A stretch of DNA of 64,000 bases from UMGS1590 sp900552455 (GCA_963931105.1 OZ007004.1:1054001-1118000); one strand, 5' to 3'; positions 34,387-43,571 are shown, numbered from the stretch's first letter. A program made the numbers and translations. Notes: generated by a model not told the origin, from the sequence alone.

Positions 34387-35613
34387 TCACGTTAACGACA
34401 GCTGTTGTTTATTGAGAAGAAAATCGACGATATTGATATGACCGATCCCGTCGTGTGAGAAATCCATGCGGTCCAACGACAGTACATATTTTGGCGATGC
34501 ATCGGTGATATTGTGAAAGGCGCCAAATTCTCGCTGGATCGTTTCGTCTGAGTGAAGATAGTAGGCGACCTGGACAAAACATTTCTTTCTGCCGTCGAGC
34601 ACTAGAAAATCGATCTCGCCGCGCTGGGTTTTGCCGACAAATATTTGATAGCCACGGGAAAACAATTCGTTGTAGACGATATTTTCGAGAAAAAACGTGT
34701 TGTCGTAGCGTGTGAAATTGGTATTGATCATGCGAAATCCGGTATCAACGGCGTATTGCTTCTCAATGTAGGAGAGCTGGCGCTTGCCGACAATGTCGAA
34801 GCGCTTGACGCGGTTGATCAGGCAGGCTTTTTCCATGCGGTCGAGATAGCGATAGACTGAGGCTTTGTCGATGGGATCGGTGTTTTGACGCTCGAAATAG
34901 TTGCAGATACTTTGCGCAGAAAATTCTTTGCCGGAGTTCGCCATGACATAGCTGGCGATCTTCAACAGCTTTTCGCGGTTGGTGCGTTTGGCGTCGGTGA
35001 TGATGTCTCTGTCGATGATGCCCTGATAGGTTTGCTGTAAATAGAGGGTGATGTCGCTTTCCTGATCAAAGGCGAATCGCTGCGGAAAACCTCCCCAACG
35101 GAGATAGTCAAAAATGAATTCATCCGGCGCGATGGTTTTGCCGTGCGCTGTTGTTACATACTCATAGGCTTCGCTGAAAGAAAATGGCATGATGCGAAAT
35201 TCAATGCAGCGACCAACGAGGAGCGTCCCCATTTTTCCAGAAAGGAGCTTGGAATTGCTTCCGGTGATAAAGATAGAGCAGTTTTGTGTGGCGCGCAGCG
35301 AAGCGAGGACTTTTTCAAATTGGCGGACGTGTTGGATCTCGTCGAGAAAAATATAGTATTTGTCAGAGTCGCAGATTTTTTCGAGCACGTACTGATTGAG
35401 CTTTTCGGCGGTACGGATTTTTTCAAATTGAATGTCTTCAAAATTGATGCGGATGATGTGGTCGTGCGGAACGTTTTGCGCGAGGATCTCTTCTTCGATT
35501 TGAGTGAGCAGAACGGATTTGCCGCAGCGTCGCACGCCGGTCAGCACTTTGATCAGATCAACCTCGTAGAAGGAACGAATTTTGGCCAGATAGCGTTCGC
35601 GTTTGATAAACAT
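34387..35613 (-). CDS. AAA-family ATPase with DUF4143-type C-terminus
   Basis: 408 aa from the ATG at 35613 (GGAGGTG upstream). Walker A G-V-R-R-C-G-K-S (about residues 26-33), Walker B Y-I-F-L-D-E-I-Q (about 86-93), sensor ITGSNS, then a winged-helix region and a C-terminal nuclease-like DUF4143 part (R-G-E-I-D-F-L-V, about 333-340). Such ATPases are common, function unproven, often duplicated and mobile. The gene is bracketed by 125-bp direct repeats, so it looks like an inserted cassette. Confidence 0.88.
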   Translation of the reverse strand: MFIKRERYLAKIRSFYEVDLIKVLTGVRRCGKSVLLTQIEEEILAQNVPHDHIIRINFEDIQFEKIRTAEKLNQYVLEKICDSDKYYIFLDEIQHVRQFEKVLASLRATQNCSIFITGSNSKLLSGKMGTLLVGRCIEFRIMPFSFSEAYEYVTTAHGKTIAPDEFIFDYLRWGGFPQRFAFDQESDITLYLQQTYQGIIDRDIITDAKRTNREKLLKIASYVMANSGKEFSAQSICNYFERQNTDPIDKASVYRYLDRMEKACLINRVKRFDIVGKRQLSYIEKQYAVDTGFRMINTNFTRYDNTFFLENIVYNELFSRGYQIFVGKTQRGEIDFLVLDGRKKCFVQVAYYLHSDETIQREFGAFHNITDASPKYVLSLDRMDFSHDGIGHINIVDFLLNKQQLSLT

Positions 35614-35664
35614 AGAGACACCTCCTTGCATCTATTATATGAGACAATTTGGTCAAAAATCAAG

Positions 35665-35789
35665 AAATTGTCTCACATGCAGGCGGTTATGTGAGACAAT
35701 TTTGCTGAAAATGCAGGATTTGTCTCACATAGTTGCAGCGAGCAGTGGCTGCGCATGAAAAAACAGACGCTCGCGATGAGCGTCTGTTT
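35665..35789. repeat. Direct repeat copy 2 flanking AAA ATPase gene
   Basis: See 34256-34382. The same inverted repeat AATTGTCTCACAT/ATGTGAGACAATT is present, and the hairpin end (CAGACGCTCGCG / CGATGAGCGTCTG) terminates brnQ on the minus strand. A further ATGAGACAATTT half-site lies at 35639-35650, next to the ATPase start. Confidence 0.85.
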
Positions 35790-35803
35790 GTGAGGAGCGG
35801 TGA

Positions 35804-37153
35804 TCAGTCGTCTTTTCCTTCGTCGAAGATTTCGTAGACGATCTCTGCGGCATCCTGCTTCTTACGAGGAATGAAGGAGCAGATGATGGCGAGCACGACG
35901 GCCGGGATGACCCAGGAGAGGCCGAAGCTTGCCAGTGGCAGGTTGGCTTTGAATTCGAGCAGGCTGTCGATCCAGCCGGCGGAGATGCCAAGGCTGCCGA
36001 CTGCGGAAAGGCCGTCGATGAAGCTGATGAGGAAGGCACCGATGAGCGCGCCGATGTAGGCATTTTTGTTTGGAATGAAACGGTCGAGGCAGTTGCAGAT
36101 GACGAGGGCCATGAGCACTGGATAAACCATGTTGAGGAATGGCACGGCGAGATTGATGATGGTGGTTACGCCGAGTACGGAGATCAAAAGTGCCGCAATG
36201 ACGGTGAGGGTGACGACGAGCTTGTAGGAGAGTCTGCCGCCGGAGAGTTCGTTGAAATATTCGCCAGTGGTGACGGTGAGACCGATGGCGGTCGTCAGGC
36301 AGGCGAGGATGACGGCGACAGAGAGGCAGTATGCGCCGATGCTGCCGAGGAGGCCGCTGGTCATGCCGATGAGCAGCGCGGAACGGTCGATGTCTGCAGG
36401 GAAAGCGCCAGTCGCGCCTGCGCCGCCGTAGGTGAGGCCGCAGTAAACGAGACCGAGCAGCACGGCTGCGATGACGCCGCAGCGGATACTCATGGAAAGC
36501 TGTTCTTCACGGTTGTTGTAGCCGCGGGCGACGATGTTCGAGAGCGCAACGCCAGCGAACATGGAAGCGGCGAGCGCGTCCATGGTCTGATACCCTTCGG
36601 TGAAACCACCAGCGAAATTGTAGGCTGGTTCAGCGGCTGCGCCAGGTGTGCCGATCGGATTGATGACGGCAGCGACGACGATGGCGAAGAGTGTCAGGAG
36701 CAGGAACGGCGTGAGATATTTGCCGAGACGGTCCACAACCTTGGAGCGGTTGATGGTGAGCGCCCAGACGATGACGAAGAAAACGATGGAGCTCACTTCG
36801 ATCGGAATGCTTGGCACGATCGTTGCGATACCAACTTCGTAGGTGGTGGCAGCGGTACGTGGGATGGCGAACATTGGCCCGATGGAGAGCACGACGATGA
36901 GCCCGAGCAGACGGCCGAATGGACGGCCGACGTAGCGCGCCAGAGTCATGATCGTGCCACCGGAGCGCAGCGTTGCGTAAACGGTCATCAGCGGCAGGCC
37001 GACACCTGTGAGCAGGAAGCCGATGAGCGCTGGCAGCCAGGTTTCGCCGGCGTGCAGACCGAGGTATGGTGGAAAGATCAGGTTGCCAGCCCCGAGGAAC
37101 ATCGAGAACAGTGCGAACCCGACCACGATCAGGTCAGTCATTTTTCGATTCAT
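35804..37153 (-). CDS. brnQ: Branched-chain amino acid carrier BrnQ
   Basis: 449 aa from the ATG at 37153 (AAAGGGGGA upstream). About 12 membrane helices and the family N-terminus (VGFALFSMFLGAGNLIFPPYLG). LIVCS-family Na+/H+ symporter for Leu, Ile and Val. Sodium coupling would fit the Na+-type ATP synthase predicted at 54.1 kb. Monocistronic, with terminator in the repeat at 35665-35789. Confidence 0.93.
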   Translation of the reverse strand: MNRKMTDLIVVGFALFSMFLGAGNLIFPPYLGLHAGETWLPALIGFLLTGVGLPLMTVYATLRSGGTIMTLARYVGRPFGRLLGLIVVLSIGPMFAIPRTAATTYEVGIATIVPSIPIEVSSIVFFVIVWALTINRSKVVDRLGKYLTPFLLLTLFAIVVAAVINPIGTPGAAAEPAYNFAGGFTEGYQTMDALAASMFAGVALSNIVARGYNNREEQLSMSIRCGVIAAVLLGLVYCGLTYGGAGATGAFPADIDRSALLIGMTSGLLGSIGAYCLSVAVILACLTTAIGLTVTTGEYFNELSGGRLSYKLVVTLTVIAALLISVLGVTTIINLAVPFLNMVYPVLMALVICNCLDRFIPNKNAYIGALIGAFLISFIDGLSAVGSLGISAGWIDSLLEFKANLPLASFGLSWVIPAVVLAIICSFIPRKKQDAAEIVYEIFDEGKDD

Positions 37154-37347
37154 TTCAGTAAATCCCCCTTTAATATACGGCGTTAAAAATCGCCGCTGTA
37201 ATATAACACTTATTTTACGAAGAAATGACAAAATGTGCAACCTTAAATCGAATTGTCATGCATAACACATTGTAATAGATGGGGTTGCGTCCCGCCCTGC
37301 TGTTCGGTTATACTGGTGGGACTGTGATTATAGAAAGAAGGCAATTT

Positions 37348-38355
37348 ATGATACAGATTTTTGAAGCGATCCTCCATGTGTTCGACGCCATCGGTGTGCA
37401 GGAGGTGCTCTCGGCGCATCCGCTGAATCCGCACAATGTTGTGATGACGGAATACATCAGCCACCACATCGAGCGAGGGCTCGCGGATCCGGCGGCGAGC
37501 CACGCGCAGTTTGCGGAGAACAGTCCAGTGCCGCGGCGTGTGCGCGAATTTGCGCAGGGCGGCGAAAATCTCGTGGATTTTTCGCAGTGGCTGGCGGGGC
37601 TTTTTTTCAGCGAGCTGCGAGAGCTGGAGGTGCAGGAGAATTATCATCTCATTCTGGCGCGCTTTGTCACTGAGCTTGGCGTGCCGTATCTGGCGATCCT
37701 GGCGCTGGCGGACAAGCTCGCCTATACCCACGCTGTCGAAAGCGACGACGCAGGCAATCTCACTGCGTCCATTGCGCTGCATCATTCCATCATGCCGCAG
37801 CCGACGCAGCGCGTGAAGGGCTACGCCTTTGTCAATCTCGAGGATTTCGGCGTGCGTCTTTGCGATATCAAACTCAAGCACGACAAGGAAACGGTGCGCA
37901 TTTTTGAGGAGATCGTCCTCGGGCTGATCGTGGAGCCGTCGAGCCGCGAGAGCTATCGCCACATTCGTCAGATGACGCTGGCGGTGGCGGATGATTATTC
38001 GCAGGACGGCGTGGAGGCGCTGGCTCGTGCCAAGCATTTTCTTGCAGAAAATGCCCACGAGAGCGACATTGTCGAGACGCGTGCGCTGGCTGAAAAAGCG
38101 TTCCCGGATTCGATCCAGATGCAGAACGCTTTCATGGGCGAGGTCAGCTACGCGAATCTGCCGGAAAATCTCGTGCTCGAGCGCGAGTTTGCGGCGAAGC
38201 AGGCGACGACTTATAAGCTCGTCGCCGACGGCGATGTGAGCCTTACGCTGCCGGCGGAGTGGTACGAGGATCCGGAGCGCGTGGAGATCCGCATGGAGCA
38301 GGACGGCACCACAACGATCACGATCCGCGGCATCGAGCATTTGACGAGCAAGTGA
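37348..38355 (+). CDS. Nucleoid-associated protein, NA37/YejK family
   Basis: 335 aa from the ATG at 37348 (AGAAAGAAGG upstream); the open frame further upstream overlaps a TTGCGT/TATACT promoter. The length and pattern (N-terminal hydrophobic strand/helix, ENYHLILARFV, F-x-x-x-L-x-x near the C-terminus, TITIRGIEHL) resemble Bacillota NA37 proteins. Family members are soluble nucleoid-bound proteins of unclear role. Recognition rests on overall pattern. Confidence 0.6.
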   Translation: MIQIFEAILHVFDAIGVQEVLSAHPLNPHNVVMTEYISHHIERGLADPAASHAQFAENSPVPRRVREFAQGGENLVDFSQWLAGLFFSELRELEVQENYHLILARFVTELGVPYLAILALADKLAYTHAVESDDAGNLTASIALHHSIMPQPTQRVKGYAFVNLEDFGVRLCDIKLKHDKETVRIFEEIVLGLIVEPSSRESYRHIRQMTLAVADDYSQDGVEALARAKHFLAENAHESDIVETRALAEKAFPDSIQMQNAFMGEVSYANLPENLVLEREFAAKQATTYKLVADGDVSLTLPAEWYEDPERVEIRMEQDGTTTITIRGIEHLTSK

Positions 38356-38374
38356 TCGCTGGCGAAAAAGGCGC

Positions 38375-38403
38375 TTGTATTGACTGGCGGAAAATGTTAT
38401 AGT
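38375..38403 (+). promoter_or_regulatory. Promoter of antisense RNA
   Basis: TTGTAT (38375-38380), 17-bp spacer, TATAGT (38398-38403); start expected near 38410. Confidence 0.65.
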
Positions 38404-38417
38404 TAAGATAGGCAAAA

Positions 38418-38439
38418 GAATTCGGATACATTGGAATCC
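38418..38439 (+). repeat. Direct repeats DRa/DRb, antisense-RNA copy
   Basis: GAATTCGGA and CATTGGAATCC, 2 nt apart. Exact matches to the copy at 38572-38597, where they are 6 nt apart. Confidence 0.8.
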
Positions 38440-38448
38440 AAAAGAAAA

Positions 38449-38477
38449 GACGTGAGCAACTTCGCTAAGCTCACGTC
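38449..38477. terminator. Shared bidirectional terminator of the toxin and antisense RNAs
   Basis: GACGTGAGC / GCTCACGTC stem with an 11-nt loop. The minus strand has TTTTCTTTT after it (toxin mRNA); the plus strand has TCTTCATTTT. Confidence 0.85.
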
Positions 38478-38505
38478 TCTTCATTTTGGTTGGGCTAGTC
38501 AACGA

Positions 38506-38589
38506 TTACAGGATGCTGTCTAACCACTTGCAAACGATATAGGCGATAACGCTTGCCATGACAGTCCCTACGAATTCGGAAAAAGCCAT
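38506..38589 (-). CDS. 27-aa membrane peptide, candidate Fst-like type I toxin
   Basis: Sequence MAFSEFVGTVMASVIAYIVC then KWLDSIL: one transmembrane helix with a short K-W-L-D tail. Size and shape match Fst/Ldr-type toxins (about 30 aa, membrane-directed), and the K-W-L-D end recalls the W-L-(D/S) of that superfamily. Very strong ribosome site (AAGGAGGG) at good spacing, own promoter at 38643-38671, own terminator; mRNA about 195 nt. Facing it is an antisense RNA with repeats matching its translation start. Toxicity is inferred, not shown. Confidence 0.7.
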   Translation of the reverse strand: MAFSEFVGTVMASVIAYIVCKWLDSIL

Positions 38590-38597
38590 TGGAATCC
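38572..38597 (+). repeat. Direct repeats DRa/DRb, toxin-gene copy
   Basis: GAATTCGGA (38572-38580) covers codons 4-6 of the peptide; CATTGGAATCC (38587-38597) covers its ATG and part of the ribosome site, as read on the plus strand. Confidence 0.8.
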
Positions 38598-38642
38598 CTC
38601 CTTTCTGCCAACAGAATTGGACAAAAAGGCGTTGACAGAAGA

Positions 38643-38671
38643 AGTATAGCATACCCACGAGGGATACACAA
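38643..38671 (-). promoter_or_regulatory. Promoter of the small-peptide gene
   Basis: Minus strand: TTGTGT (38666-38671), 17-bp spacer, TATACT (38643-38648) with an extended TG element. Confidence 0.7.
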
Positions 38672-38830
38672 TGGCGTTACACACAGCGCGTTCATCGAAA
38701 ACGATGGACGCGCTTTTTTCTGCACATTTTCTCCACATGCGTCTTAGTGTCGCTTTAGTCTGGGAATCTATACTGGATGGAGAGCGGTCTGGAACGATCC
38801 TGGCCGCGCGAAAGTCAAGGAGGTGTCCCC

Positions 38831-39805
38831 ATGATCAAAGTGGAACACTTGACGAAAAAATATGGCGAGGTGCTGGCGCTGGACGATCTTTCGTTTACCA
38901 TCGACGAGGGCCAGGTCTACGGTTTTCTCGGGCCAAACGGCGCTGGCAAATCGACGACGATGAATATCATGACAGGCTGCCTGTCGGCGACGGCGGGCAG
39001 CGTGACCATCGGCGGCCACGATGTGTTCGAGGAACCAGACGCCGCGAAGCGGCTCATCGGCTATCTGCCAGAGCAGCCGCCGCTGTACATGAACGAGACG
39101 CCGCTGGAATATCTGCGCTTCGTCGGCGAATCGAAGGGACTGCGCGGCGCAGAACTTGCGGCGCAGATCGACGAAGTGGCGGAGCAAGCTGGTACCAGCG
39201 GTGTGATGCGCCGGCGCATCGGCGATCTTTCAAAGGGCTACCGACAGCGCGTCGGCATTGCTCAGGCGCTTCTGGGTGAGCCGCGGGTGATCATTCTCGA
39301 CGAGCCGACGGTGGGGCTGGACCCGATCCAGATCATCGAGATCCGCGACCTGATCCGCAGTCTGGGCCAGTCGCACACGGTCATTCTGAGCTCGCACATT
39401 CTCTCGGAAGTGCAGGCGATCTGCGACAAGATCCTCATCATCGCCCACGGCCGACTTGTCGCGTTTGACACGCCGGCGAAACTGGAAGAACGGCTGGCAG
39501 CGACTGGCGAGTTTTCGCTCACGACGGAGGTATCGCTGGATGCCGCGCGAAAAGCGCTCGCTGGTGTGAAAACGCTGGCAGAGGTGCTGCCGCTGGTGAG
39601 CACGGATGGCTTCACGCATCTCAGACTGCGCGCGTCGCAGGAGGATCTCTACGCGACTGCGCGTGAGGTGTTCTTTGCGTTTGCGGAACGCAGGCTGGCG
39701 ATCTTGGAGCTGCGCTTGAACAAAGCGAGCCTGGAGGATGTTTTCCTCGAGCTCACGGATACGGATACAGAAACGGAGGTGACGGACGATGCTGGCGATC
39801 TTTAA
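38831..39805 (+). CDS. ABC transporter ATP-binding protein, GldA-like
   Basis: 324 aa from the ATG at 38831 (AAGGAGGTG upstream). Walker A GPNGAGKS (about residues 36-43), Q-loop P-E-Q-P-P, signature L-S-K-G-Y-R-Q-R (about 134-141), Walker B V-I-I-L-D-E-P, plus a roughly 90-residue C-terminal extension. First gene of a four-gene unit (ATPase, permease, Gld-type auxiliary protein, DUF4340 protein). Such exporters have no agreed substrate outside gliding bacteria. Confidence 0.92.
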   Translation: MIKVEHLTKKYGEVLALDDLSFTIDEGQVYGFLGPNGAGKSTTMNIMTGCLSATAGSVTIGGHDVFEEPDAAKRLIGYLPEQPPLYMNETPLEYLRFVGESKGLRGAELAAQIDEVAEQAGTSGVMRRRIGDLSKGYRQRVGIAQALLGEPRVIILDEPTVGLDPIQIIEIRDLIRSLGQSHTVILSSHILSEVQAICDKILIIAHGRLVAFDTPAKLEERLAATGEFSLTTEVSLDAARKALAGVKTLAEVLPLVSTDGFTHLRLRASQEDLYATAREVFFAFAERRLAILELRLNKASLEDVFLELTDTDTETEVTDDAGDL

Positions 39806-40652
39806 GCATGAGCTGCGCGCGCTCTTCCATTCTTTCACGGCGTACGTTTTCGGCGCATTTTTGCTGGTTGTCGTGGGGCTGGGCGCGCTGGCCTACAATC
39901 TGCAGGCGGCGGTGAGCAATTTTGAATACGTGCTGAGTTTTGCAGGAATTATTTTCGTGGTCATTGTGCCGCTCTTAACAATGCGCGTGATCGCTGAGGA
40001 ACGGCGGCAGAAAACGGACCAGTTGCTCTACGCGCTGCCAATCTCGACGACGGATGTGGTGCTTGGAAAATACGCGGCGCTGCTCGTCGTTTTCCTTGTG
40101 CCGCTGGCAGTGATCGCGGTGTATCCGCTGATCTTCTCCTGCTTCGGCGAGGTCTATCTGCCGGTGAGCTACGGCTCGATCTTTGCCTATTTTGTCATGG
40201 GCGCAGCGCTGATCGCTGTGGGCGTTTTCCTTTCCTCGCTCACAGAAAACCAGGACATGGCGGCGGGACTTGGCGTGGCGGTGATATTGTTCAATTACTA
40301 TAGCGTGAGCCTGTCGGAATATGTGTCGCAGACAGCTGTCGGCACGCTCATTGCGCTCTGTGTGCTGATCCTTGCGCTGGGATTTCTGGCGCGCTGGCTG
40401 ACGAAAAATGTGCACCTTGGCTACGCTGTCTGGTTGGTGCTGACGGCGCTCTGCTGCATCGTTTACGTCGCCGACGCGATGGCGTTTGAAGGGCTGTTGC
40501 CGAAGATCATGAAGACGCTTTCGCTGTTTGGGCGGCTGAACACCTTTGTCAACGGCGTGTTCGATCTGACGGCGCTGGTCTATTTTCTCTCGGTCATCGT
40601 CGTTTTTCTGTTTCTGACGGTGCAGTCGCTGGAGAAAAGGAGGTATAACTGA
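39789..40652 (+). CDS. ABC-2 permease, GldF-like
   Basis: 287 aa with six membrane helices. Overlaps the ATPase gene by 17 bp, with GGAGG inside it as ribosome site. The N-terminus (ELRALFHSFTAYVFGAFLLVV) is the GldF-type pattern. Pairs with the ATPase at 38831. Confidence 0.88.
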   Translation: MLAIFKHELRALFHSFTAYVFGAFLLVVVGLGALAYNLQAAVSNFEYVLSFAGIIFVVIVPLLTMRVIAEERRQKTDQLLYALPISTTDVVLGKYAALLVVFLVPLAVIAVYPLIFSCFGEVYLPVSYGSIFAYFVMGAALIAVGVFLSSLTENQDMAAGLGVAVILFNYYSVSLSEYVSQTAVGTLIALCVLILALGFLARWLTKNVHLGYAVWLVLTALCCIVYVADAMAFEGLLPKIMKTLSLFGRLNTFVNGVFDLTALVYFLSVIVVFLFLTVQSLEKRRYN

Positions 40653-42118
40653 TGAAACGTCCCGATCTCAAAGCTTTTTTCCAGGAATCACTGAGCGCGT
40701 TCAAGGGCAGCGGCAGCGGACACAATGCGTTTCGTGGCGGCGGCTATGCGATGGTGATCACTGTGATCGTGCTGGCCATCGTCCTACTTGTGAACGTTGC
40801 TGTTTCGGCGCTGCCGACGAATCTCACGCAGTTTGACATGAGCGCGTCGAAGCTCTATTCGATCACGAGCAACACGAAGGCGGTTGTGAATAACCTCGAG
40901 GACGATGTGACGATCTACTGGATCGTGCAGGCCGACGAGGAGGATGCGATCATCGAAGCGCTGCTCGACAAGTATGACAGCCTTTCCGACCACATTTCTG
41001 TCGAGAAGAAAAATCCGGACGTGTATCCGACGTTCGCGGAGCAATACACCGATGAGGATGTGGCGAACAACAGTCTCGTCGTCGAATGCGGCGACCGCAG
41101 CCGCTACATCGCTTACGAGGATATTTATGTGACGGATGCGGATCTCTACTCTTATTCCCACACCACGTCCTTTGACGGCGAAGGCGCGATCACCTCGGCG
41201 ATCGACTACGTTGTCACCGACGAGCTGCCGCAGCTTTATGTGCTCGAAGGCCACGGCGAACAGGAGCTGCCGCAGACCTTCGCGGATCAGATCACCAAGG
41301 AAAACATTGAAACGACGCAGTTCTCCCTGCTCACGAACGACAGCGTGCCGGAAGAAGCGGACGCTGTGCTCATTTACGAGCCGCAGTCGGATATCTCCGA
41401 GGAAGAAAAAACGAAGCTTGCAGATTACGCCAACGCTGGCGGCAAGCTCCTCGTCATCGCTGGTCCTGTGGATGGCGTGAGCCTGGATAATCTCGAGAGC
41501 CTGCTCGCCGATTACGGTGTCACCACAGTGGACGGCGTGGTCGTTGAAGCGAGCACCGACCATTACACTGCGCAGCCGTATATTCTGCTGCCGGATATGC
41601 AGCAGGACGGCATCACCGATGCGCTGATCCAGGAAAATTATTATCCGAACATGCCGATCGCCCAGGGGCTCGTCGTCAGCGAGGATGCGGAAAATGTCGT
41701 CGAGGTTTTGACGACCTCCGACGAAGCGTTCAGCAAAGCGGCTGGCTACGATCTCGCAACCTATGAGAAAGAAGACGGCGACACCGACGGGCCATTTGCG
41801 CTGGCAGTGTCCATCGCCTGCGAAAACGAGGGTCAGATCGTCTGGTTCTCCTCGGCGGCGTATCTCGAGGATATGTACAACGCGCTGTCCTCCGGCGCCA
41901 ATGTGGATATGACAATGAACGCGGTTTCTGAGCTCATCGGTGAGCGCGAAGCGATGGCCATCCGCAGCAAATCGCTGAACTACAACTATCTTTCGATCAG
42001 CGGCAGCACAGCGACGCTGCTCAAGGTGCTGATGGTCGGCGGATTCCCGCTGGCATATCTCGGCATCGGCACAGCGGTCATTTTGAAGCGAAGGAGGGCG
42101 CAGCATGAAGCGGACTAA
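40652..42118 (+). CDS. GldG-type ABC transporter auxiliary protein
   Basis: 488 aa. N-terminal membrane helix (about residues 34-57), a large extracytoplasmic domain of the ABC_transp_aux family (YSITSNTKAVVNNL, LYVLEGHGEQELP, DAVLIYEPQSDIS), and a C-terminal helix (about 455-480) before R-R-R. Start and the previous stop share a base (TGATG), indicating coupling. Confidence 0.88.
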   Translation: MKRPDLKAFFQESLSAFKGSGSGHNAFRGGGYAMVITVIVLAIVLLVNVAVSALPTNLTQFDMSASKLYSITSNTKAVVNNLEDDVTIYWIVQADEEDAIIEALLDKYDSLSDHISVEKKNPDVYPTFAEQYTDEDVANNSLVVECGDRSRYIAYEDIYVTDADLYSYSHTTSFDGEGAITSAIDYVVTDELPQLYVLEGHGEQELPQTFADQITKENIETTQFSLLTNDSVPEEADAVLIYEPQSDISEEEKTKLADYANAGGKLLVIAGPVDGVSLDNLESLLADYGVTTVDGVVVEASTDHYTAQPYILLPDMQQDGITDALIQENYYPNMPIAQGLVVSEDAENVVEVLTTSDEAFSKAAGYDLATYEKEDGDTDGPFALAVSIACENEGQIVWFSSAAYLEDMYNALSSGANVDMTMNAVSELIGEREAMAIRSKSLNYNYLSISGSTATLLKVLMVGGFPLAYLGIGTAVILKRRRAQHEAD

Positions 42119-43571
42119 ACGACTACAGATCCTGGCAGGCGTGCTCGTTATCGCAGCGCTGGCAACGTTCGGCGTGCTCCATTATCAGGAGCGGCAGGAG
42201 GAGATCGCCAATACCGACGAGATCATTCTCAGCGTCGACGCTGACAGCGTCACGGCGCTGTCGTGGAGCGTGGACGACGCGGATTTTTCCTTCCAGAACG
42301 ACGGCGGCAGCTGGACGTATGACGGCGACGCCGATTTTCCAGTCGATCCCGAGCAGATGGATGTGCTGCTCTCGTATTTCACTGAACTGGGCGCAGATTT
42401 CATCATTGAAAACCCGGACGATCTCGCGCAGTATGGGCTGGACGATCCGACCTGCTCTATTGAGATCACAAGTGGCGACGAGACGCAGACGGTCCTGCTT
42501 GGCGATTACAGCACGATGGATTCACAGCGCTATGTCTCCATCGGCGACGGCAACGTTTATCTCGTGGCGAGCGATCCGCTTGCAGCGTTCGACGTGGATA
42601 TCAGCGCCTTCATCGACAACGACGACATCCCAGGCTTCGGCGATGTGGACAGCATCAGTATCGAGGGCGTGGACAACTACGAGATCATTTACCAGGAATA
42701 TTCAGAGGACAGCACCGATACCTACAACAGCGAGGACGTTTACTTCAAAAAAGACGGCGACGATCTTTCGCCGCTTGACACTGAGAAGGTCGATCAATAT
42801 CTTTCGGCGCTCTCTGGCATGAGCCAGGATACTTACGTGACCTACAAAGCCACGGATGAAGAGCTCACGACCTACGGCCTCGACGATCCGGAACTTTCGG
42901 CGACGATCGCCTACACCGTCACCGAAGAGAACGAGGACGGCGAGCAGGAGGAACGCTCGGAAACATTTTCCTTCGCGCTGAGCCGCGATGCTGAGACAAA
43001 AGCAGCGCCAGCTGAGGAAACGGATGAAGCGGAAGAGACGACCGACACCGATGCATCCGACGACAGCGAGGAAGCAGCGGAGGGAAAGACCAGCGCCTAC
43101 GTGCGCATTGGCGATTCGCCGATCATTTATCAGATCTCCGAATCGAGCTATGAGGCGCTCATGGCTTGCAGTTACAACGATCTGCGTCACGATGCTGTCT
43201 ACAGCGGCGATTTTTCCGACATCACCGGCTTTGATCTCACGCTCGACGGTGAGACCTACAGCACCACCTCTGAGGAAGAGGACGACAGCCGCACCTTCAG
43301 CTACGATGGCGAGGAGATCACGATCACAGATGTGCAGACAGCGCTGGAAGCAGTCACCGCCACCGGCTTCACAGATGAGGAAGCCAGCGGCGAGGAAGAG
43401 CTCGCGTTGACGCTGCATTTGGACAACGAGAATTTCTCAACGCTGGAGCTCGTCTTCAGCCGAATCGATGGCACAAGCTGTCTCGTGACGATCAACGGCG
43501 AACCGACAGCGACGGTGGACCGCAGCGCCGTGGTCGATCTCGTCGAAGCGTTCAACGAGATCGTACTCTAA
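42105..43571 (+). CDS. DUF4340 protein of the Gld-type ABC unit
   Basis: 488 aa. N-terminal anchor (about residues 8-24), then DUF4340-like repeats (EQMDVLLSYFTELGADFIIENPDD, L-A-Q-Y-G-L-D-D-P repeated as T-Y-G-L-D-D-P), an acidic Thr/Glu insert (about 295-325), and a C-terminal domain. DUF4340 proteins regularly accompany GldG-type exporters; probably an extracytoplasmic partner. Overlaps the previous gene by 14 bp; ribosome site AAGGAGG. Confidence 0.85.
   Translation: MKRTKRLQILAGVLVIAALATFGVLHYQERQEEIANTDEIILSVDADSVTALSWSVDDADFSFQNDGGSWTYDGDADFPVDPEQMDVLLSYFTELGADFIIENPDDLAQYGLDDPTCSIEITSGDETQTVLLGDYSTMDSQRYVSIGDGNVYLVASDPLAAFDVDISAFIDNDDIPGFGDVDSISIEGVDNYEIIYQEYSEDSTDTYNSEDVYFKKDGDDLSPLDTEKVDQYLSALSGMSQDTYVTYKATDEELTTYGLDDPELSATIAYTVTEENEDGEQEERSETFSFALSRDAETKAAPAEETDEAEETTDTDASDDSEEAAEGKTSAYVRIGDSPIIYQISESSYEALMACSYNDLRHDAVYSGDFSDITGFDLTLDGETYSTTSEEEDDSRTFSYDGEEITITDVQTALEAVTATGFTDEEASGEEELALTLHLDNENFSTLELVFSRIDGTSCLVTINGEPTATVDRSAVVDLVEAFNEIVL

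Larger units (their letters stand above)
38410..38487 (+). ncRNA. Candidate par-type antisense RNA (antitoxin)
   Basis: About 75 nt, from the promoter at 38375 to the hairpin at 38449-38477. It carries GAATTCGGA (38418-38426) and CATTGGAATCC (38429-38439). The same two words occur on this strand at 38572-38580 and 38587-38597, opposite the peptide's first codons and its ribosome site/start. The RNA is therefore complementary to the toxin mRNA at two separated regions: the translation start and the shared terminator. That is how RNA II of the enterococcal par locus works. Confidence 0.65.

Noticed and set aside
34256..35789. CRISPR-like or insertion-sequence interpretation of the repeats
   Set aside because: Only two copies, 1.4 kb apart, no spacers, no transposase and no terminal target duplication.
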